Source: Anaerovirgula multivorans
GTDB taxonomy: Bacteria > Bacillota > Clostridia > Peptostreptococcales > Natronincolaceae
Direction: 5' to 3'
Assembly: GCF_900188145.1 (NCBI RefSeq)
Contig: NZ_FZOJ01000020.1
Coordinates: forward strand, 1 to 64,000
DNA length: 64,000 nt
This document shows positions 1 through 9,362 of the stretch, one piece after another (position 1 is the stretch's first letter; each line of letters opens with the position of its first letter). The position numbers were made by a program, and so were the translations under genes. Below the pieces are notes generated by a model, which searched no databases, had not been told where the DNA came from, and saw only the letters and a list, made by a program, of their open reading frames with translations.

Positions 1-375
1 TATCGAGGTCTAGAGTTATTATAAACTCTAAATTCGATAGGCTTGATTATTTTTTGAGGATTTCAACTGAAATTTTCAATTTCCCGATATCCCCTTTCTA
101 CTTATTTAAGTTTACTGATTTCATCTTTGCATACTTTAGAAAAAAATGTAATATCCATCCCCAGAAACTCTTTGAGCTGCCTCTTTAATTAATGGTGATT
201 GACTTCATTTTGCTATTAATTAGGATGATATATTACTATTCTATTTTAAACATGAGACATCTTTTTTATTTAGCCTGATACTTTTCGTAACACTCTTACT
301 AGTAGTTGAATAGTATACTTAATATAGAGAAACTATGGGAGACGGGATAAAAAATGTAAAGAGGTGATTAGATAC
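1..375. other. Gene-poor left edge with inverted repeat
   Basis: No convincing coding region is seen here. The first 40 bases form an imperfect inverted repeat: TATCGA and TAGAGTT at the left pair with AACTCTA and TCGATA at the right. It could be a terminator-like hairpin or part of a repeat cut by the window edge. The rest is AT-rich, and a Shine-Dalgarno (AGAGGTG) for the first gene sits at its right end. Confidence 0.5.
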
Positions 376-993
376 ATGATCAAGGAAGAGGGCAAGGCAA
401 AGATTGAAAAGAGAAAACTAATCAGACATAGGATAGGTCTAACCTATCCGGATATCATAGGGTTAGATAACGAAGATATACAGCAAGCTATTAATGGAAC
501 GATTCAAGAAGAGATATATAAAATGATTATAGAACAGGGTTATGAGGAGGATTATACGAAGGAAATATGGGGAGATTATAAAGTGGAACTAAATGAATAC
601 AATCTCTTAAGCGTATTAATCTATATTCATTCCTATTCAAAAGGAGCAGCCCATGGACTAACGGCTTTAAAAGCGATAAATTTTGATTTACAAAGTGGAA
701 AAACCTATGAATTAGCTGATTTATTTATAAAGAACAGTGGCTACGTAAATAAAATCAACGAACTTATAAAAGAAGAAATGGTTGAAAAGGATATCCCGAT
801 GTTAGTAGAATTTGAAACTATTGACAAAAAACAGGACTTCTATTTAACCAAGGAAGCTTTAACTGTTTTCTTCCAGTTGTATGAATACACCCCTTACGCA
901 TATGGTATACCAGAGTTTGGTATTCCCTATAATGAGTTAGAGGACATTGTTAATAAACAAGGGCCATTAAAGTTTATAGCTACTAGCAAATAA
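376..993 (+). CDS. DUF3298/DUF4163 domain protein
   Basis: A 205-residue protein of the DUF3298/DUF4163 type, the domain also found C-terminal in the anti-sigma factor RsiV and in the peptidoglycan deacetylase PdaC. The family signature GAAHGLTALKAINFDL followed by SGKTYELADLF lies near residues 90-120. I see no signal peptide or membrane helix, unlike many relatives, so its location is uncertain. A GTG twelve bases upstream lies inside the ribosome-binding sequence AGAGGTG, so I prefer the ATG at 376, with nine bases of spacing. It appears monocistronic and ends in a hairpin terminator. Family assignment is by motif; the function is unknown. Confidence 0.75.
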   Translation: MIKEEGKAKIEKRKLIRHRIGLTYPDIIGLDNEDIQQAINGTIQEEIYKMIIEQGYEEDYTKEIWGDYKVELNEYNLLSVLIYIHSYSKGAAHGLTALKAINFDLQSGKTYELADLFIKNSGYVNKINELIKEEMVEKDIPMLVEFETIDKKQDFYLTKEALTVFFQLYEYTPYAYGIPEFGIPYNELEDIVNKQGPLKFIATSK

Positions 994-1015
994 TAATTGC
1001 AAATAAATTTATAAG

Positions 1016-1042
1016 AAAACTGCTATTATGATAGCAGTTTTT
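1016..1042 (+). terminator. Intrinsic terminator
   Basis: An 11-bp perfect stem (AAAACTGCTAT/ATAGCAGTTTT) with a 4-nt loop runs into a T tract, 23 bases after the DUF3298 gene. Confidence 0.85.
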
Positions 1043-2402
<1,360 letters not shown>

Positions 2403-2440
2403 GAAAGGATCTAGACCAATTCTACTAAGTCTCATTTTAT

Positions 2441-2515
2441 TTCGAGGTTAAATCCTAAAGTTTGCGAACTTGCTACGCTCGGACACACAAATTTTTTATG
2501 GATTTAACATCTCCA
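2441..2515. repeat. Imperfect inverted repeat
   Basis: GAGGTTAAATCC on the left pairs with GGATTTAACATCTC on the right around a ~45-base centre, giving a possible long hairpin between mnmA and nnr. The centre resembles sequence near 12740-12780 only loosely. Confidence 0.5.
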
Positions 2516-2635
2516 TTTTCTAGATATTTTCCAAGATATCAATATCATCAGCCGGCAACGGATATTGACTTTATGGAGACGGCGAAACAGGAAGCAGAAA
2601 AGCATTTAAGTTATATTTTCCTAGGAAATGTATAG
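2498..2635 (+). CDS. Orphan small ORF, possible gene remnant
   Basis: A 45-codon ORF whose second half (FMETAKQEAEKHLSYIF) looks like ordinary amphipathic helix. The ATG at 2498 lies in the right arm of an inverted repeat and has no Shine-Dalgarno, so the original 5' end may have been replaced by the repeat. I recognise no family. It could be chance, a remnant, or a small protein with an altered start. Base composition matches the neighbours. Confidence 0.25.
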   Translation: MDLTSPFSRYFPRYQYHQPATDIDFMETAKQEAEKHLSYIFLGNV

Positions 2636-2668
2636 AGTTATGAATAGAGAACTAAGGGGGAAATTGCT

Positions 2669-4204
2669 ATGAAAATCTTTAGTAATGAGGAAATGAAGAA
2701 TTTAGACAGAATAGCTATAGAGGAGTATAAAATTCCTGGTATTATTTTGATGGAGAATGCGGGAATCGCTGTAGTAAAAGAGATAGTAAAGTCCTTAGAA
2801 ATAAAAGAAAATAAAAGGGTGGCTATACTCTGTGGGCTAGGCAACAACGGCGGGGATGGTTTTGTTATCGCAAGACATTTAATAAGTTACGGGTTAGGAG
2901 TTGACACCTATGTTATAGGAAACACCTCTAGCATCAAGGGAGATGCAAAGATAAATTACGAGATACTAGTTCATCTAAAAGCTTCTATTACTACTATTAA
3001 AGATGAAGAAGACTTAGCAATGTTAGAAGATTCTTTGGAGAAATGCGGTATTTTAGTAGATGGCATACTAGGAACGGGATTGCAAAGACCAATAGAGGGA
3101 GTAATAAAAGAAGTTATAGCTATCGTTAATAAAAGTAAGAAAGAAATAATAGCAATTGATATACCTTCAGGGATAAATGGTGATGATGGGGAAGTCTATG
3201 GAGAAGCTGTTAAAGCCAACAAAACCATTACCTTTCAATTGCCTAAGATAGGTAATATTCTTTATCCAGGCAGTGATTATTGTGGGAAGCTCTTGATTGA
3301 GAATATTGGTATTCCTAAGAATGCTATTGATGCTATAGAAGCAAAAATAAGTCTTATTACAGAAAAGATGGTACAGGCCCTTTTACCTAAGCGATATTCC
3401 GATACCCATAAGGGTAGTTATGGTAAGGCTTTAATTATTGCAGGTTCTTTTGGTATGACTGGAGCCGCTATTTTGGCTTCTAAAGCTGCATTGCGAAGTG
3501 GGGCAGGCATTGTAAAGACGGCAGTACCAAAGGAACTAAGTGTTATTATAGAAAACCAGCTTATAGAAGCAATAACTGTATCTTTAGAAGAATTATGGAA
3601 TCAAGATAATCAACAGGCTTTTAGACTAAAGGGAGAAGATGCTATTGCTATAGGGCCTGGGAGTGGAAGAGCTGAAGCATTTAAAAAGTTATTAGAAGCT
3701 GTAGTAGAAGAAGCTACTGTGCCTGTAGTAATCGATGCAGATGGATTAAATCTATTAGCAGAGAATATAGATATTTTAAAGTCCTTAAAAGCTCCATGTA
3801 TCATTACGCCCCATCCTGGTGAAATGGCTAGGCTTACAGGCCTCTCTATTGATGAGATCAACAGAAACAGAATAGATGTTGCAAGGGGTTTCTCCTTAAA
3901 GTGGAAGGTAATCACATTATTGAAGGGAGCTAGGACGATTATCTCGGATGAAAAGGGAAATGTTTATATCAATAGCACTGGAAATCCAGGCATGGCAACT
4001 GCAGGAAGCGGAGATGTTCTAACCGGTATGATTACAGGCTTGTTGGCACAAGGGATTTCTCCATTAGAGGCTACTATTACCGCGGCTTATCTTCATGGGA
4101 AAGCTGGTGATAGGACAGCTGAAAAGTATGGACAGTATAGCATGTTGGCAGGAGATATTCTTGAGGAAATACCCTATGGGATAAAGGAGTTATTGAAATT
4201 TTAA
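2669..4204 (+). CDS. nnr: Bifunctional NAD(P)H-hydrate epimerase/dehydratase
   Basis: Repairs damaged NADH and NADPH. The N-terminal YjeF_N domain (about residues 1-215) epimerises hydrated NAD(P)H, and the C-terminal ribokinase-like YjeF_C domain dehydrates the S-form at the expense of ADP or ATP. Visible motifs are MENAGIAVV and CGLGNNGGDGFVIARHL in the epimerase half, and DADGLNLL, TPHPGEMARL and GNPGMATAGSGDVLTG in the dehydratase half. The full-length fusion (511 residues) is intact. An AGGGGG ribosome-binding site precedes the ATG. The acpS gene that often precedes nnr in Firmicutes is absent here. It ends at a strong terminator. Confidence 0.96.
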   Translation: MKIFSNEEMKNLDRIAIEEYKIPGIILMENAGIAVVKEIVKSLEIKENKRVAILCGLGNNGGDGFVIARHLISYGLGVDTYVIGNTSSIKGDAKINYEILVHLKASITTIKDEEDLAMLEDSLEKCGILVDGILGTGLQRPIEGVIKEVIAIVNKSKKEIIAIDIPSGINGDDGEVYGEAVKANKTITFQLPKIGNILYPGSDYCGKLLIENIGIPKNAIDAIEAKISLITEKMVQALLPKRYSDTHKGSYGKALIIAGSFGMTGAAILASKAALRSGAGIVKTAVPKELSVIIENQLIEAITVSLEELWNQDNQQAFRLKGEDAIAIGPGSGRAEAFKKLLEAVVEEATVPVVIDADGLNLLAENIDILKSLKAPCIITPHPGEMARLTGLSIDEINRNRIDVARGFSLKWKVITLLKGARTIISDEKGNVYINSTGNPGMATAGSGDVLTGMITGLLAQGISPLEATITAAYLHGKAGDRTAEKYGQYSMLAGDILEEIPYGIKELLKF

Positions 4205-4290
4205 AAGTACAAAGCAGTAGTAAAGATTGACCATAGAGCCTTTATTCCTTTTTACTATATTGACCAGTACTGGAGCAACAAGATATGAAT

Positions 4291-4317
4291 AAACAGAGGA
4301 AAAACCTCTGTTTTTTT
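4291..4317 (+). terminator. Intrinsic terminator after nnr
   Basis: A 9-bp stem AAACAGAGG/CCTCTGTTT with a five-A loop is followed by a run of T. Confidence 0.85.
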
Positions 4318-4391
4318 ATTGCTCATAAATATTAAGTATATGCTCTATGGAATTAATTTATGACAAATAAAACACAAAAACTAATGGGTTT

Positions 4392-4400
4392 GAATACAAT
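4392..4400 (+). promoter_or_regulatory. Possible sporulation-sigma -10 element
   Basis: GAATACAAT resembles the CATACAAT -10 of SigE-type promoters and lies 55 bases before cotJA, whose relatives are SigE-controlled in Bacillus. I found no convincing -35 partner, so this is weak. Confidence 0.25.
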
Positions 4401-4454
4401 ATTACTACAAGAATTCCTTGTCATAGATCAAATTAATTAAGAGGAGGAGATAAC

Positions 4455-4652
4455 ATGATGCATACACCTTATCCTGGCATATATCCTATCCCCTTTATGC
4501 CTATGTATGTAATGATGGCCCGTGCCTATGTACCTTATCAGACCTATATACAGGCCTACCCTTTAACAGAAGCCATACAGAAAGGAACTCTATTTCCCGA
4601 GTTATATCAGCCTTATATTGAAAAAGATCCACATTGGAAGGGGGAAAAATAA
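4455..4652 (+). CDS. cotJA: Spore coat-associated protein CotJA
   Basis: First gene of a cotJABC operon; CotJ proteins are mother-cell products deposited in the spore coat. The 65-residue product is rich in Pro, Tyr and Met with the typical N-terminal pattern (HTPYPGIYPIPFMPMYVMM) and no signal peptide. A strong GAGGAGGAG ribosome-binding site precedes the ATG. Its stop codon overlaps the start of cotJB by one base. Family assignment rests on composition, size and the invariant cotJA-B-C order. Confidence 0.9.
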   Translation: MMHTPYPGIYPIPFMPMYVMMARAYVPYQTYIQAYPLTEAIQKGTLFPELYQPYIEKDPHWKGEK

Positions 4653-4906
4653 TGATGGAAAGAAAAGCCTTAATGAGGAAAATTCAAGATGTGGAGTTTG
4701 CTTTAGTGGAGCTACAGCTATACTTAGATACACACCCCTTTGACCAAAAAGCCTTGATGGACTTTAACTGTTATAGTCAGCAGCTTTTAATGCTTAAACA
4801 ACAATATGACATGGCGTATGGACCACTATTACAATATGGTTTTTCACCTAGCCCATATCCTTGGAAATGGTTAGATAGTCCATGGCCTTGGGAAGAACAA
4901 TTTTAG
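4652..4906 (+). CDS. cotJB: Spore coat protein CotJB
   Basis: An 84-residue CotJB family protein, needed in Bacillus with CotJA for normal coat incorporation of CotJC. An N-terminal helical hairpin (IQDVEFALVELQLYLDTHP, FDQKALMDFN) is followed by a Trp/Pro-rich C-terminus (PYPWKWLDSPWPWEEQF), both typical. I chose the ATG at 4652, which shares a base with the cotJA stop (TAATG) and is preceded by AAGGGGGAAA; an upstream in-frame TTG has no ribosome-binding site. Confidence 0.92.
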   Translation: MMERKALMRKIQDVEFALVELQLYLDTHPFDQKALMDFNCYSQQLLMLKQQYDMAYGPLLQYGFSPSPYPWKWLDSPWPWEEQF

Positions 4907-4926
4907 GAGTATAAGGAGGAAAGTAT

Positions 4927-5502
4927 ATGTGGATTTATGAAAAAAAGTTGCAGTACCCTGTTAGGGTTACCTGTGGACCTAATCCTAAACTAGCCCAATA
5001 TTTATTGACACAGTATGGTGGCCCAGATGGTGAGCTTTCAGCAGCATTAAGATATTTAAATCAGAGATACACTATCCCTACGAATGAAGCTAAGGGACTA
5101 TTAACAGATATAGGCACAGAAGAACTAGCTCATGTAGAGATAATAACAACGATGATCTACCAATTAACAAAAGATGCAACTGTTGAGGATTACGAGGCCG
5201 TAGATATGGGTTCTTTCTATGCAATCAGAGATAAAGCTTTATTTTATTCAGATTCAAACGGAGTACCATGGACGGCAACTTACATCCAAGCCCATTCAGA
5301 TCCTATTACGGATTTACATGAAGATATGGCTGCCGAGCAAAAAGCTAGAGCAGTGTATGAGCATTTATTAAATCTTACTGATGACCCTGGTGTAAAAGAT
5401 GCTTTGAGATTCTTAAGGGAAAGAGAAGTAGTGCATTTCCAAAGATTTGGTGAAGCATTAAGAATCGTGCAAGAATATATAGATGCCAAAAAAATTTATT
5501 AA
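4927..5502 (+). CDS. cotJC: Spore coat manganese catalase CotJC
   Basis: A 191-residue di-manganese catalase of the CotJC type, expected to remove hydrogen peroxide at the spore surface. The ferritin-like four-helix bundle carries the metal-ligand motifs: an E in the first helix (GELSAALRYLNQRY), ELAHVEII, EDMAAEQKARAVYEHLL and REREVVHFQRF. Length matches CotJC and is shorter than free manganese catalases. Last gene of the operon, 20 bases after cotJB, with its stop codon inside the left arm of the terminator. Confidence 0.96.
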   Translation: MWIYEKKLQYPVRVTCGPNPKLAQYLLTQYGGPDGELSAALRYLNQRYTIPTNEAKGLLTDIGTEELAHVEIITTMIYQLTKDATVEDYEAVDMGSFYAIRDKALFYSDSNGVPWTATYIQAHSDPITDLHEDMAAEQKARAVYEHLLNLTDDPGVKDALRFLREREVVHFQRFGEALRIVQEYIDAKKIY

Positions 5503-5527
5503 GACCGGATTTTACCCGGTCTTTTTT
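5501..5527 (+). terminator. Terminator of cotJABC
   Basis: AAGACCGG/CCGGTCTT stem with a 7-nt loop and a T tract; the left arm overlaps the cotJC stop codon. Confidence 0.9.
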
Positions 5528-5604
5528 ACATACTTGATTTTCTGTGATATTTTAATAGAAAGTAAGGTATATATATATATAAAAGAGAAGAGGAGGTTTA
5601 TCAC

Positions 5605-6030
5605 ATGATGAAGGATGTAAAACTCCAAGAGGGTATGACCTATACAATACAAAAAAAAGTGGCTTATGAAGATACAACATTAAGCTTTGGAAGGAGCGGT
5701 ATAGAAACCTTGCTTTCTACTTCAGCGTTGGTAGGAATGATGGTTGAGGCAGCAGTTGATTTAGTCGGTAAGAATATACCAGAAGGCTTTATTACTGTTG
5801 TAAAAAAAATGGAGATAGACCATGAGAAACCTACCTTGCAGGGAATGACAGTGACAGTAAAGGCACGACTAGATAAAATTAAAGGGAATGTACTATATTT
5901 AACAAATATATGCTATGATGAGGTAGGAGAAATCGCTATTGCTAAGCAAGAACGTTATATAGTAAACAAGAAGGCTCTAATTCATAAGGCTCATGAAAGA
6001 GCAGAAGCATTAGAACAAAAGGATAGATAA
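5605..6030 (+). CDS. FlK-like hotdog thioesterase
   Basis: A 141-residue single hotdog-fold protein similar to the fluoroacetyl-CoA thioesterase FlK. The family triad is visible: Ser/Thr in LLSTSALVG (residues 39-40), Glu48 in MMVEAAVDLV and His73 in MEIDHEKPTLQG. Such proteins hydrolyse small acyl-CoAs; the natural substrate here cannot be told. It is preceded by AAGAGGAGG and appears monocistronic with its own terminator. The annotation often seen for relatives is simply thioesterase family protein. Confidence 0.8.
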   Translation: MMKDVKLQEGMTYTIQKKVAYEDTTLSFGRSGIETLLSTSALVGMMVEAAVDLVGKNIPEGFITVVKKMEIDHEKPTLQGMTVTVKARLDKIKGNVLYLTNICYDEVGEIAIAKQERYIVNKKALIHKAHERAEALEQKDR

Positions 6031-6056
6031 GGGTGCTCATTGAGTGCCTTTTTTTT
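6031..6056 (+). terminator. Intrinsic terminator
   Basis: GGTGCTC/GAGTGCC (two G-U pairs) with a 3-nt loop is followed by eight T. Confidence 0.75.
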
Positions 6057-6171
6057 ATAAAATTTTATCCTTCGGAAGATTATGCTTTTATAGGAATAAA
6101 ATATTTGGATATATAAAAGGTATTATTAAATACTATTAATAAAACAGTACTTATTTAGGAAGGAGAAAACA

Positions 6172-6879
6172 ATGGCTATAAGATTATTTATTATTGCGGT
6201 TATACCTAGCATAGCTATTGCGGCAGCCATATATCTTACGGATCGATATGATAGAGAACCGTTATCTTTGTTGATTAAAGTTTTTGTTTTAGGCGCTTTA
6301 TCTGTAATACCTGTCATCATAATACAAAGGATCTTAGTAGGAGTTAATATCTTTCCCGGTCTATTCGGAGCTGCCTTTACTGCATTCATTATTGCAGGAG
6401 TGACAGAAGAATACTTTAAAAGAGCAGTGGTATTATTTAGTGCTTATAATAGTAGACACTTTAATGAAAAATTAGATGGAATCGTCTATTGTGCTTTTTC
6501 TGCTTTAGGTTTTGCTACAGTTGAAAATATCATGTATGTAGTATTTAGATTTAGTAGCAACTATTATGTTGGAATTATGAGAGGCGTGCTATCAGTACCT
6601 GCCCATATATTATTTGCAGTCACGATGGGATATTATCTTTCTTTAGCAAAATATAGTGAAGATGAAAATGAGAAACGTAGGTATTTTTCGAAATCTTTAT
6701 TAATACCTGTTATTTTTCATGGTTTGTTCAACTTTATTTTAATGGCAAGAATTCCTATACTGATGCTTCTTTTTATCCCCTATGTGATTTATTTATGGAG
6801 AGTGAATCTTATTAGATTAAATAAATACACGAAATACAGCAGAGGGGATTATAATAAAATTATAGAGGATAAAGAATAA
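6172..6879 (+). CDS. PrsW-type intramembrane protease
   Basis: A 235-residue polytopic membrane protein of the PrsW (M82, CPBP-related) family, which in Bacillus subtilis cleaves the anti-sigma factor RsiW. Diagnostic motifs are GVTEEYFKRAVV (the EExxK motif), GFATVENIMYV, PAHILFAVTMGYY and IFHGLFNFIL, each in or beside a hydrophobic helix. An early YLTDRYDREPLSLL also matches the family. No anti-sigma/sigma pair lies nearby, so the substrate is unknown. The start is set by AAGGAGAAAAC. The gene faces the next gene tail to tail. Confidence 0.88.
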   Translation: MAIRLFIIAVIPSIAIAAAIYLTDRYDREPLSLLIKVFVLGALSVIPVIIIQRILVGVNIFPGLFGAAFTAFIIAGVTEEYFKRAVVLFSAYNSRHFNEKLDGIVYCAFSALGFATVENIMYVVFRFSSNYYVGIMRGVLSVPAHILFAVTMGYYLSLAKYSEDENEKRRYFSKSLLIPVIFHGLFNFILMARIPILMLLFIPYVIYLWRVNLIRLNKYTKYSRGDYNKIIEDKE

Positions 6880-6889
6880 AAATAAAAAA

Positions 6890-6905
6890 AGCGACAATTG
6901 TCGCT
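6890..6905 (-). terminator. Terminator for the leftward MltG-like gene
   Basis: A perfect 16-bp palindrome (AGCGACAATTGTCGCT) abuts a long A tract on the plus strand, which reads as a T tract for leftward transcripts. Confidence 0.75.
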
Positions 6906-6914
6906 TCTAATTTT

Positions 6915-6960
6915 ACTCTGTGAAAGTGACTGACATCAAATCAGAGGTTTGAGTCACTTA
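6915..6960 (-). repeat. Repeat family 2, inverted copy
   Basis: Read leftward this starts AAGTGACTCAAACC and ends GTCAGTCACTTTCAC, matching the hairpin element at 11050-11100 and 39756-39893. It abuts and includes the stop codon of the leftward gene. Confidence 0.7.
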
Positions 6961-7452
6961 CTTTTGTCCAGCAATAATTTTTGCTATCTCCTCAAGAGTT
7001 AAGTTGTCAGATATTTCAAAGGTGCCAGATTTTAACTTTGAAGCTAAGTTTAAACTTTCAACAACCTGGATAAACTCTTGGGTATTATCAATCAAGTCAT
7101 TTTCTAAAAGAATTCTAGCAATACCGCCTCCTGAAGTACCACTTGGAATTGTTATTTGTTTGTTGTCTACTACAACTACTTGAATTGGATCTGTAGAAGG
7201 TTTTTCTTCTGGTTGTTCTTTTTCTACAGGTTCTTCTATACCCTCTTCAACAGTCTTTTGTGAATCCTCTTCTTGTTCCTTTGGAATATCAGACTCTTCT
7301 ACAGTAGGTACTGTATTTATAGCAGAAGCAATACTGTCTTTATTAAACCAGTCTCCCAAATTCCAAGCTACTACACCAAACATAAGTCCTGCAATAATAA
7401 GAGCAATAAAAACATCATTAAAATCGTGAAGTATATCTTTAATTTTTTCCAT
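6958..7452 (-). CDS. Membrane-anchored MltG N-domain-like protein
   Basis: A 164-residue protein with one N-terminal transmembrane helix (about residues 14-33), an acidic Glu/Pro-rich linker (45-88) and a C-terminal module (IPSGTSGGGIARILLENDLI to SDNLTLEEIAKIIAGQK). The module resembles the LysM-like N-terminal subdomain of the endolytic transglycosylase MltG/YceG. The catalytic MltG domain is absent, so it is probably a wall-binding or regulatory relative. Start chosen at the ATG with AGGTGG seven bases before. It is divergent from the YtxJ-like gene, separated by 246 AT-rich bases. Confidence 0.7.
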   Translation of the reverse strand: MEKIKDILHDFNDVFIALIIAGLMFGVVAWNLGDWFNKDSIASAINTVPTVEESDIPKEQEEDSQKTVEEGIEEPVEKEQPEEKPSTDPIQVVVVDNKQITIPSGTSGGGIARILLENDLIDNTQEFIQVVESLNLASKLKSGTFEISDNLTLEEIAKIIAGQK

Positions 7453-7698
7453 TTGTTTACCACCTTTTGTTGTTTATCCTTATATACTTAAGCATATCAT
7501 ATTTACCTATTCCTTTTCAATAAAAGGATAGATGTAAATATTAACACAAGTATATAAATATATAAAATAGTGACTTTTAATAATTTAATTACATAATATT
7601 TGCACTAGCAGTTATAATATCAGTAAAACAATAATATAAAAGTAATAAAATCAAGAAAATACAGTAATAAAAATGTATTTTGAAGGGGAGAGTGTATA

Positions 7699-8055
7699 AT
7701 GGCAAAGCGTATTAAAAAAATCACCACAGTAGATGATTTAGATAAAATTATACAAAAATCTAGCAAAAAACCAATTTTTATTTTTAAACATGATGTTGCG
7801 ATTGTAGAAAGTGAAGAAGCTTATCAACAGTATTTAGAATTCATGGAAGAAAATGAAGAAGATATAGTATTTACCATGGTAGATGTAAGAGAGTATTTAG
7901 AGGTTTCAGAAGCTATTGAAGAAAAGTTAGAGATTAACCATGAGGTCCCTCAGCTAATATTGCTTATGGATGAGGAAGTCGTTTGGGATGACCAACAAAA
8001 CAATATTAATTTTGATAACCTAATTGAAGTTGTAAATGAGTACCTTTCAATATAA
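7699..8055 (+). CDS. YtxJ-like thioredoxin fold lacking cysteine
   Basis: A 118-residue protein that aligns by pattern with the monothiol bacilliredoxin YtxJ (DUF2847): a strand and loop FIFKHDVAIVES, a second block VDVREYLEVSEAIEEKLEI, and NHEVPQLILL in place of the usual HESPQ. YtxJ carries a single active cysteine in a KHSxxCP-like loop; here that position is Ile35, and the whole protein has no cysteine. It therefore cannot do thiol exchange as YtxJ does and may be a binding or regulatory derivative. AAGGGGAG precedes the ATG. It is followed closely by a signal peptidase gene. Confidence 0.7.
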   Translation: MAKRIKKITTVDDLDKIIQKSSKKPIFIFKHDVAIVESEEAYQQYLEFMEENEEDIVFTMVDVREYLEVSEAIEEKLEINHEVPQLILLMDEEVVWDDQQNNINFDNLIEVVNEYLSI

Positions 8056-8142
8056 CTATGGTTAATATTAGTTGCTTTAAAAATACTACAGTGTTAAAAT
8101 AGTTATAGAGTTTTTGCAAAATAGAATACGGGGGGACATAAG

Positions 8143-8706
8143 ATGAAAAAAGAAATCCTAGAATGGATAAAAACTATAATATTATCATTGGTAATAGCAT
8201 TAGTTATCACTACCTTTATTAAACCAACGATTGTAAAAAATTATTCTATGATACCGACATTAGATGAAAATAACTTTTTAATAGTAAATAGACTTTTATA
8301 TAACCTAGGAACCCCAAAGCGTGGAGATATTGTTGTGTTTAAATCTCCATTAAAAACTGCAACTGGTAAAGATAAGTTATTAATTAAAAGAGTAATAGCT
8401 TTACCAGGAGAAGAAATCACAATATCTAACGGCGATGTATATATTGATGGACAGCACTTGGAAGAACCGTACCTAGTAGATACTTATACAGAAGGAAACA
8501 TAGACATGGTTATACCTGAAGGTAAAATTTTTGCTATGGGAGATAATAGACGTAATAGCTTAGATAGTAGAGATGACATACTAGGACCAATAGATATAGA
8601 TGATGTTGTAGGAAAGGCTTTTTTAAGATTATATCCATTTAATAGAATGGGCTTTCTAGCTACTGATGTAGCTTTAACTTCGGAATATATTACTGCATTA
8701 AATTAA
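8143..8706 (+). CDS. lepB: Signal peptidase I (first copy)
   Basis: Type I leader peptidase that cleaves signal peptides outside the membrane. One N-terminal transmembrane helix spans residues 11-28. The catalytic Ser35 is in NYSMIPTL, the general base Lys82 in LLIKRVIALPGEE, and box E reads MGDNRRNSLDSRD. Length 187 fits Gram-positive single-anchor enzymes. A GGGGGGAC ribosome-binding site precedes the ATG. A second, diverged copy lies at 12832. Confidence 0.95.
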   Translation: MKKEILEWIKTIILSLVIALVITTFIKPTIVKNYSMIPTLDENNFLIVNRLLYNLGTPKRGDIVVFKSPLKTATGKDKLLIKRVIALPGEEITISNGDVYIDGQHLEEPYLVDTYTEGNIDMVIPEGKIFAMGDNRRNSLDSRDDILGPIDIDDVVGKAFLRLYPFNRMGFLATDVALTSEYITALN

Positions 8707-8780
8707 CAAATTCTTTCTACTTATAAAAACCTTCTAAAATGCAAATCATATATTTAGAATAAGTTTAGGAGGGAATGCAA

Positions 8781-9209
8781 ATGAAAGTAAGAGAGATTAT
8801 GACAACTCATGTTTCAGCGGCTAATACCAGCGATACTATTGATGAAATATCAAGAAAAATGAAGGAATTAAATGTGGGAACTATCCCAATCTGTGACCAT
8901 CAAAATCACGTGGTAGGAATTGTTACTGACAGGGATATTGTAGTTAGGGGCATTGGAGATGGATATCGATCATCTGATAAAATAGAAAATGTTATGTCAA
9001 AAGAATTAATATCGATTACTCCTGATAGTCATGTCCACGAAGCAGCAAGACTAATGGCACAAAATCAAATAAGAAGATTACCAGTTATAGAGGATGGTAG
9101 ATTAATAGGTATCGTGGCAATAGGTGATTTAGCTGTTAGAAATGTCTATGTAGATGATGCAGGTAGAGCTTTAAGTGATATTTCACTACCAAGTCGACCA
9201 ATGATGTAA
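8781..9209 (+). CDS. Tandem CBS-domain protein
   Basis: A 142-residue stand-alone CBS pair. The first domain begins VREIMTTHVSAANTSDTIDE and ends VGIVTDRDIVVRGI; the second begins VMSKELISITPDSHVHEAARLM and ends LIGIVAIGDLAV. Such pairs sense adenine nucleotides and often act as regulators; no partner domain is fused here. AGGAGGG at 8767-8773 leaves one base to an upstream ATG (8775) but seven to the ATG at 8781, so I use the latter. A terminator follows. Confidence 0.9.
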   Translation: MKVREIMTTHVSAANTSDTIDEISRKMKELNVGTIPICDHQNHVVGIVTDRDIVVRGIGDGYRSSDKIENVMSKELISITPDSHVHEAARLMAQNQIRRLPVIEDGRLIGIVAIGDLAVRNVYVDDAGRALSDISLPSRPMM

Positions 9210-9225
9210 GTCTGTAATACATCTC

Positions 9226-9260
9226 ATCCCTAGTAGTTATCCTGCTAGGGATTTGTTTTT
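9226..9260 (+). terminator. Intrinsic terminator
   Basis: ATCCCTAG/CTAGGGAT stem with an 11-nt loop, followed by a T-rich run. Confidence 0.85.
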
Positions 9261-9362
9261 TAAAAAGGTTGCATACTTTCAATTGTTATTAAAGCAAAAA
9301 AAAGTATATAATAGTATATAGGAGTTTTATTACTCAATTTTAAATCTATAGGGGGACTCTGG

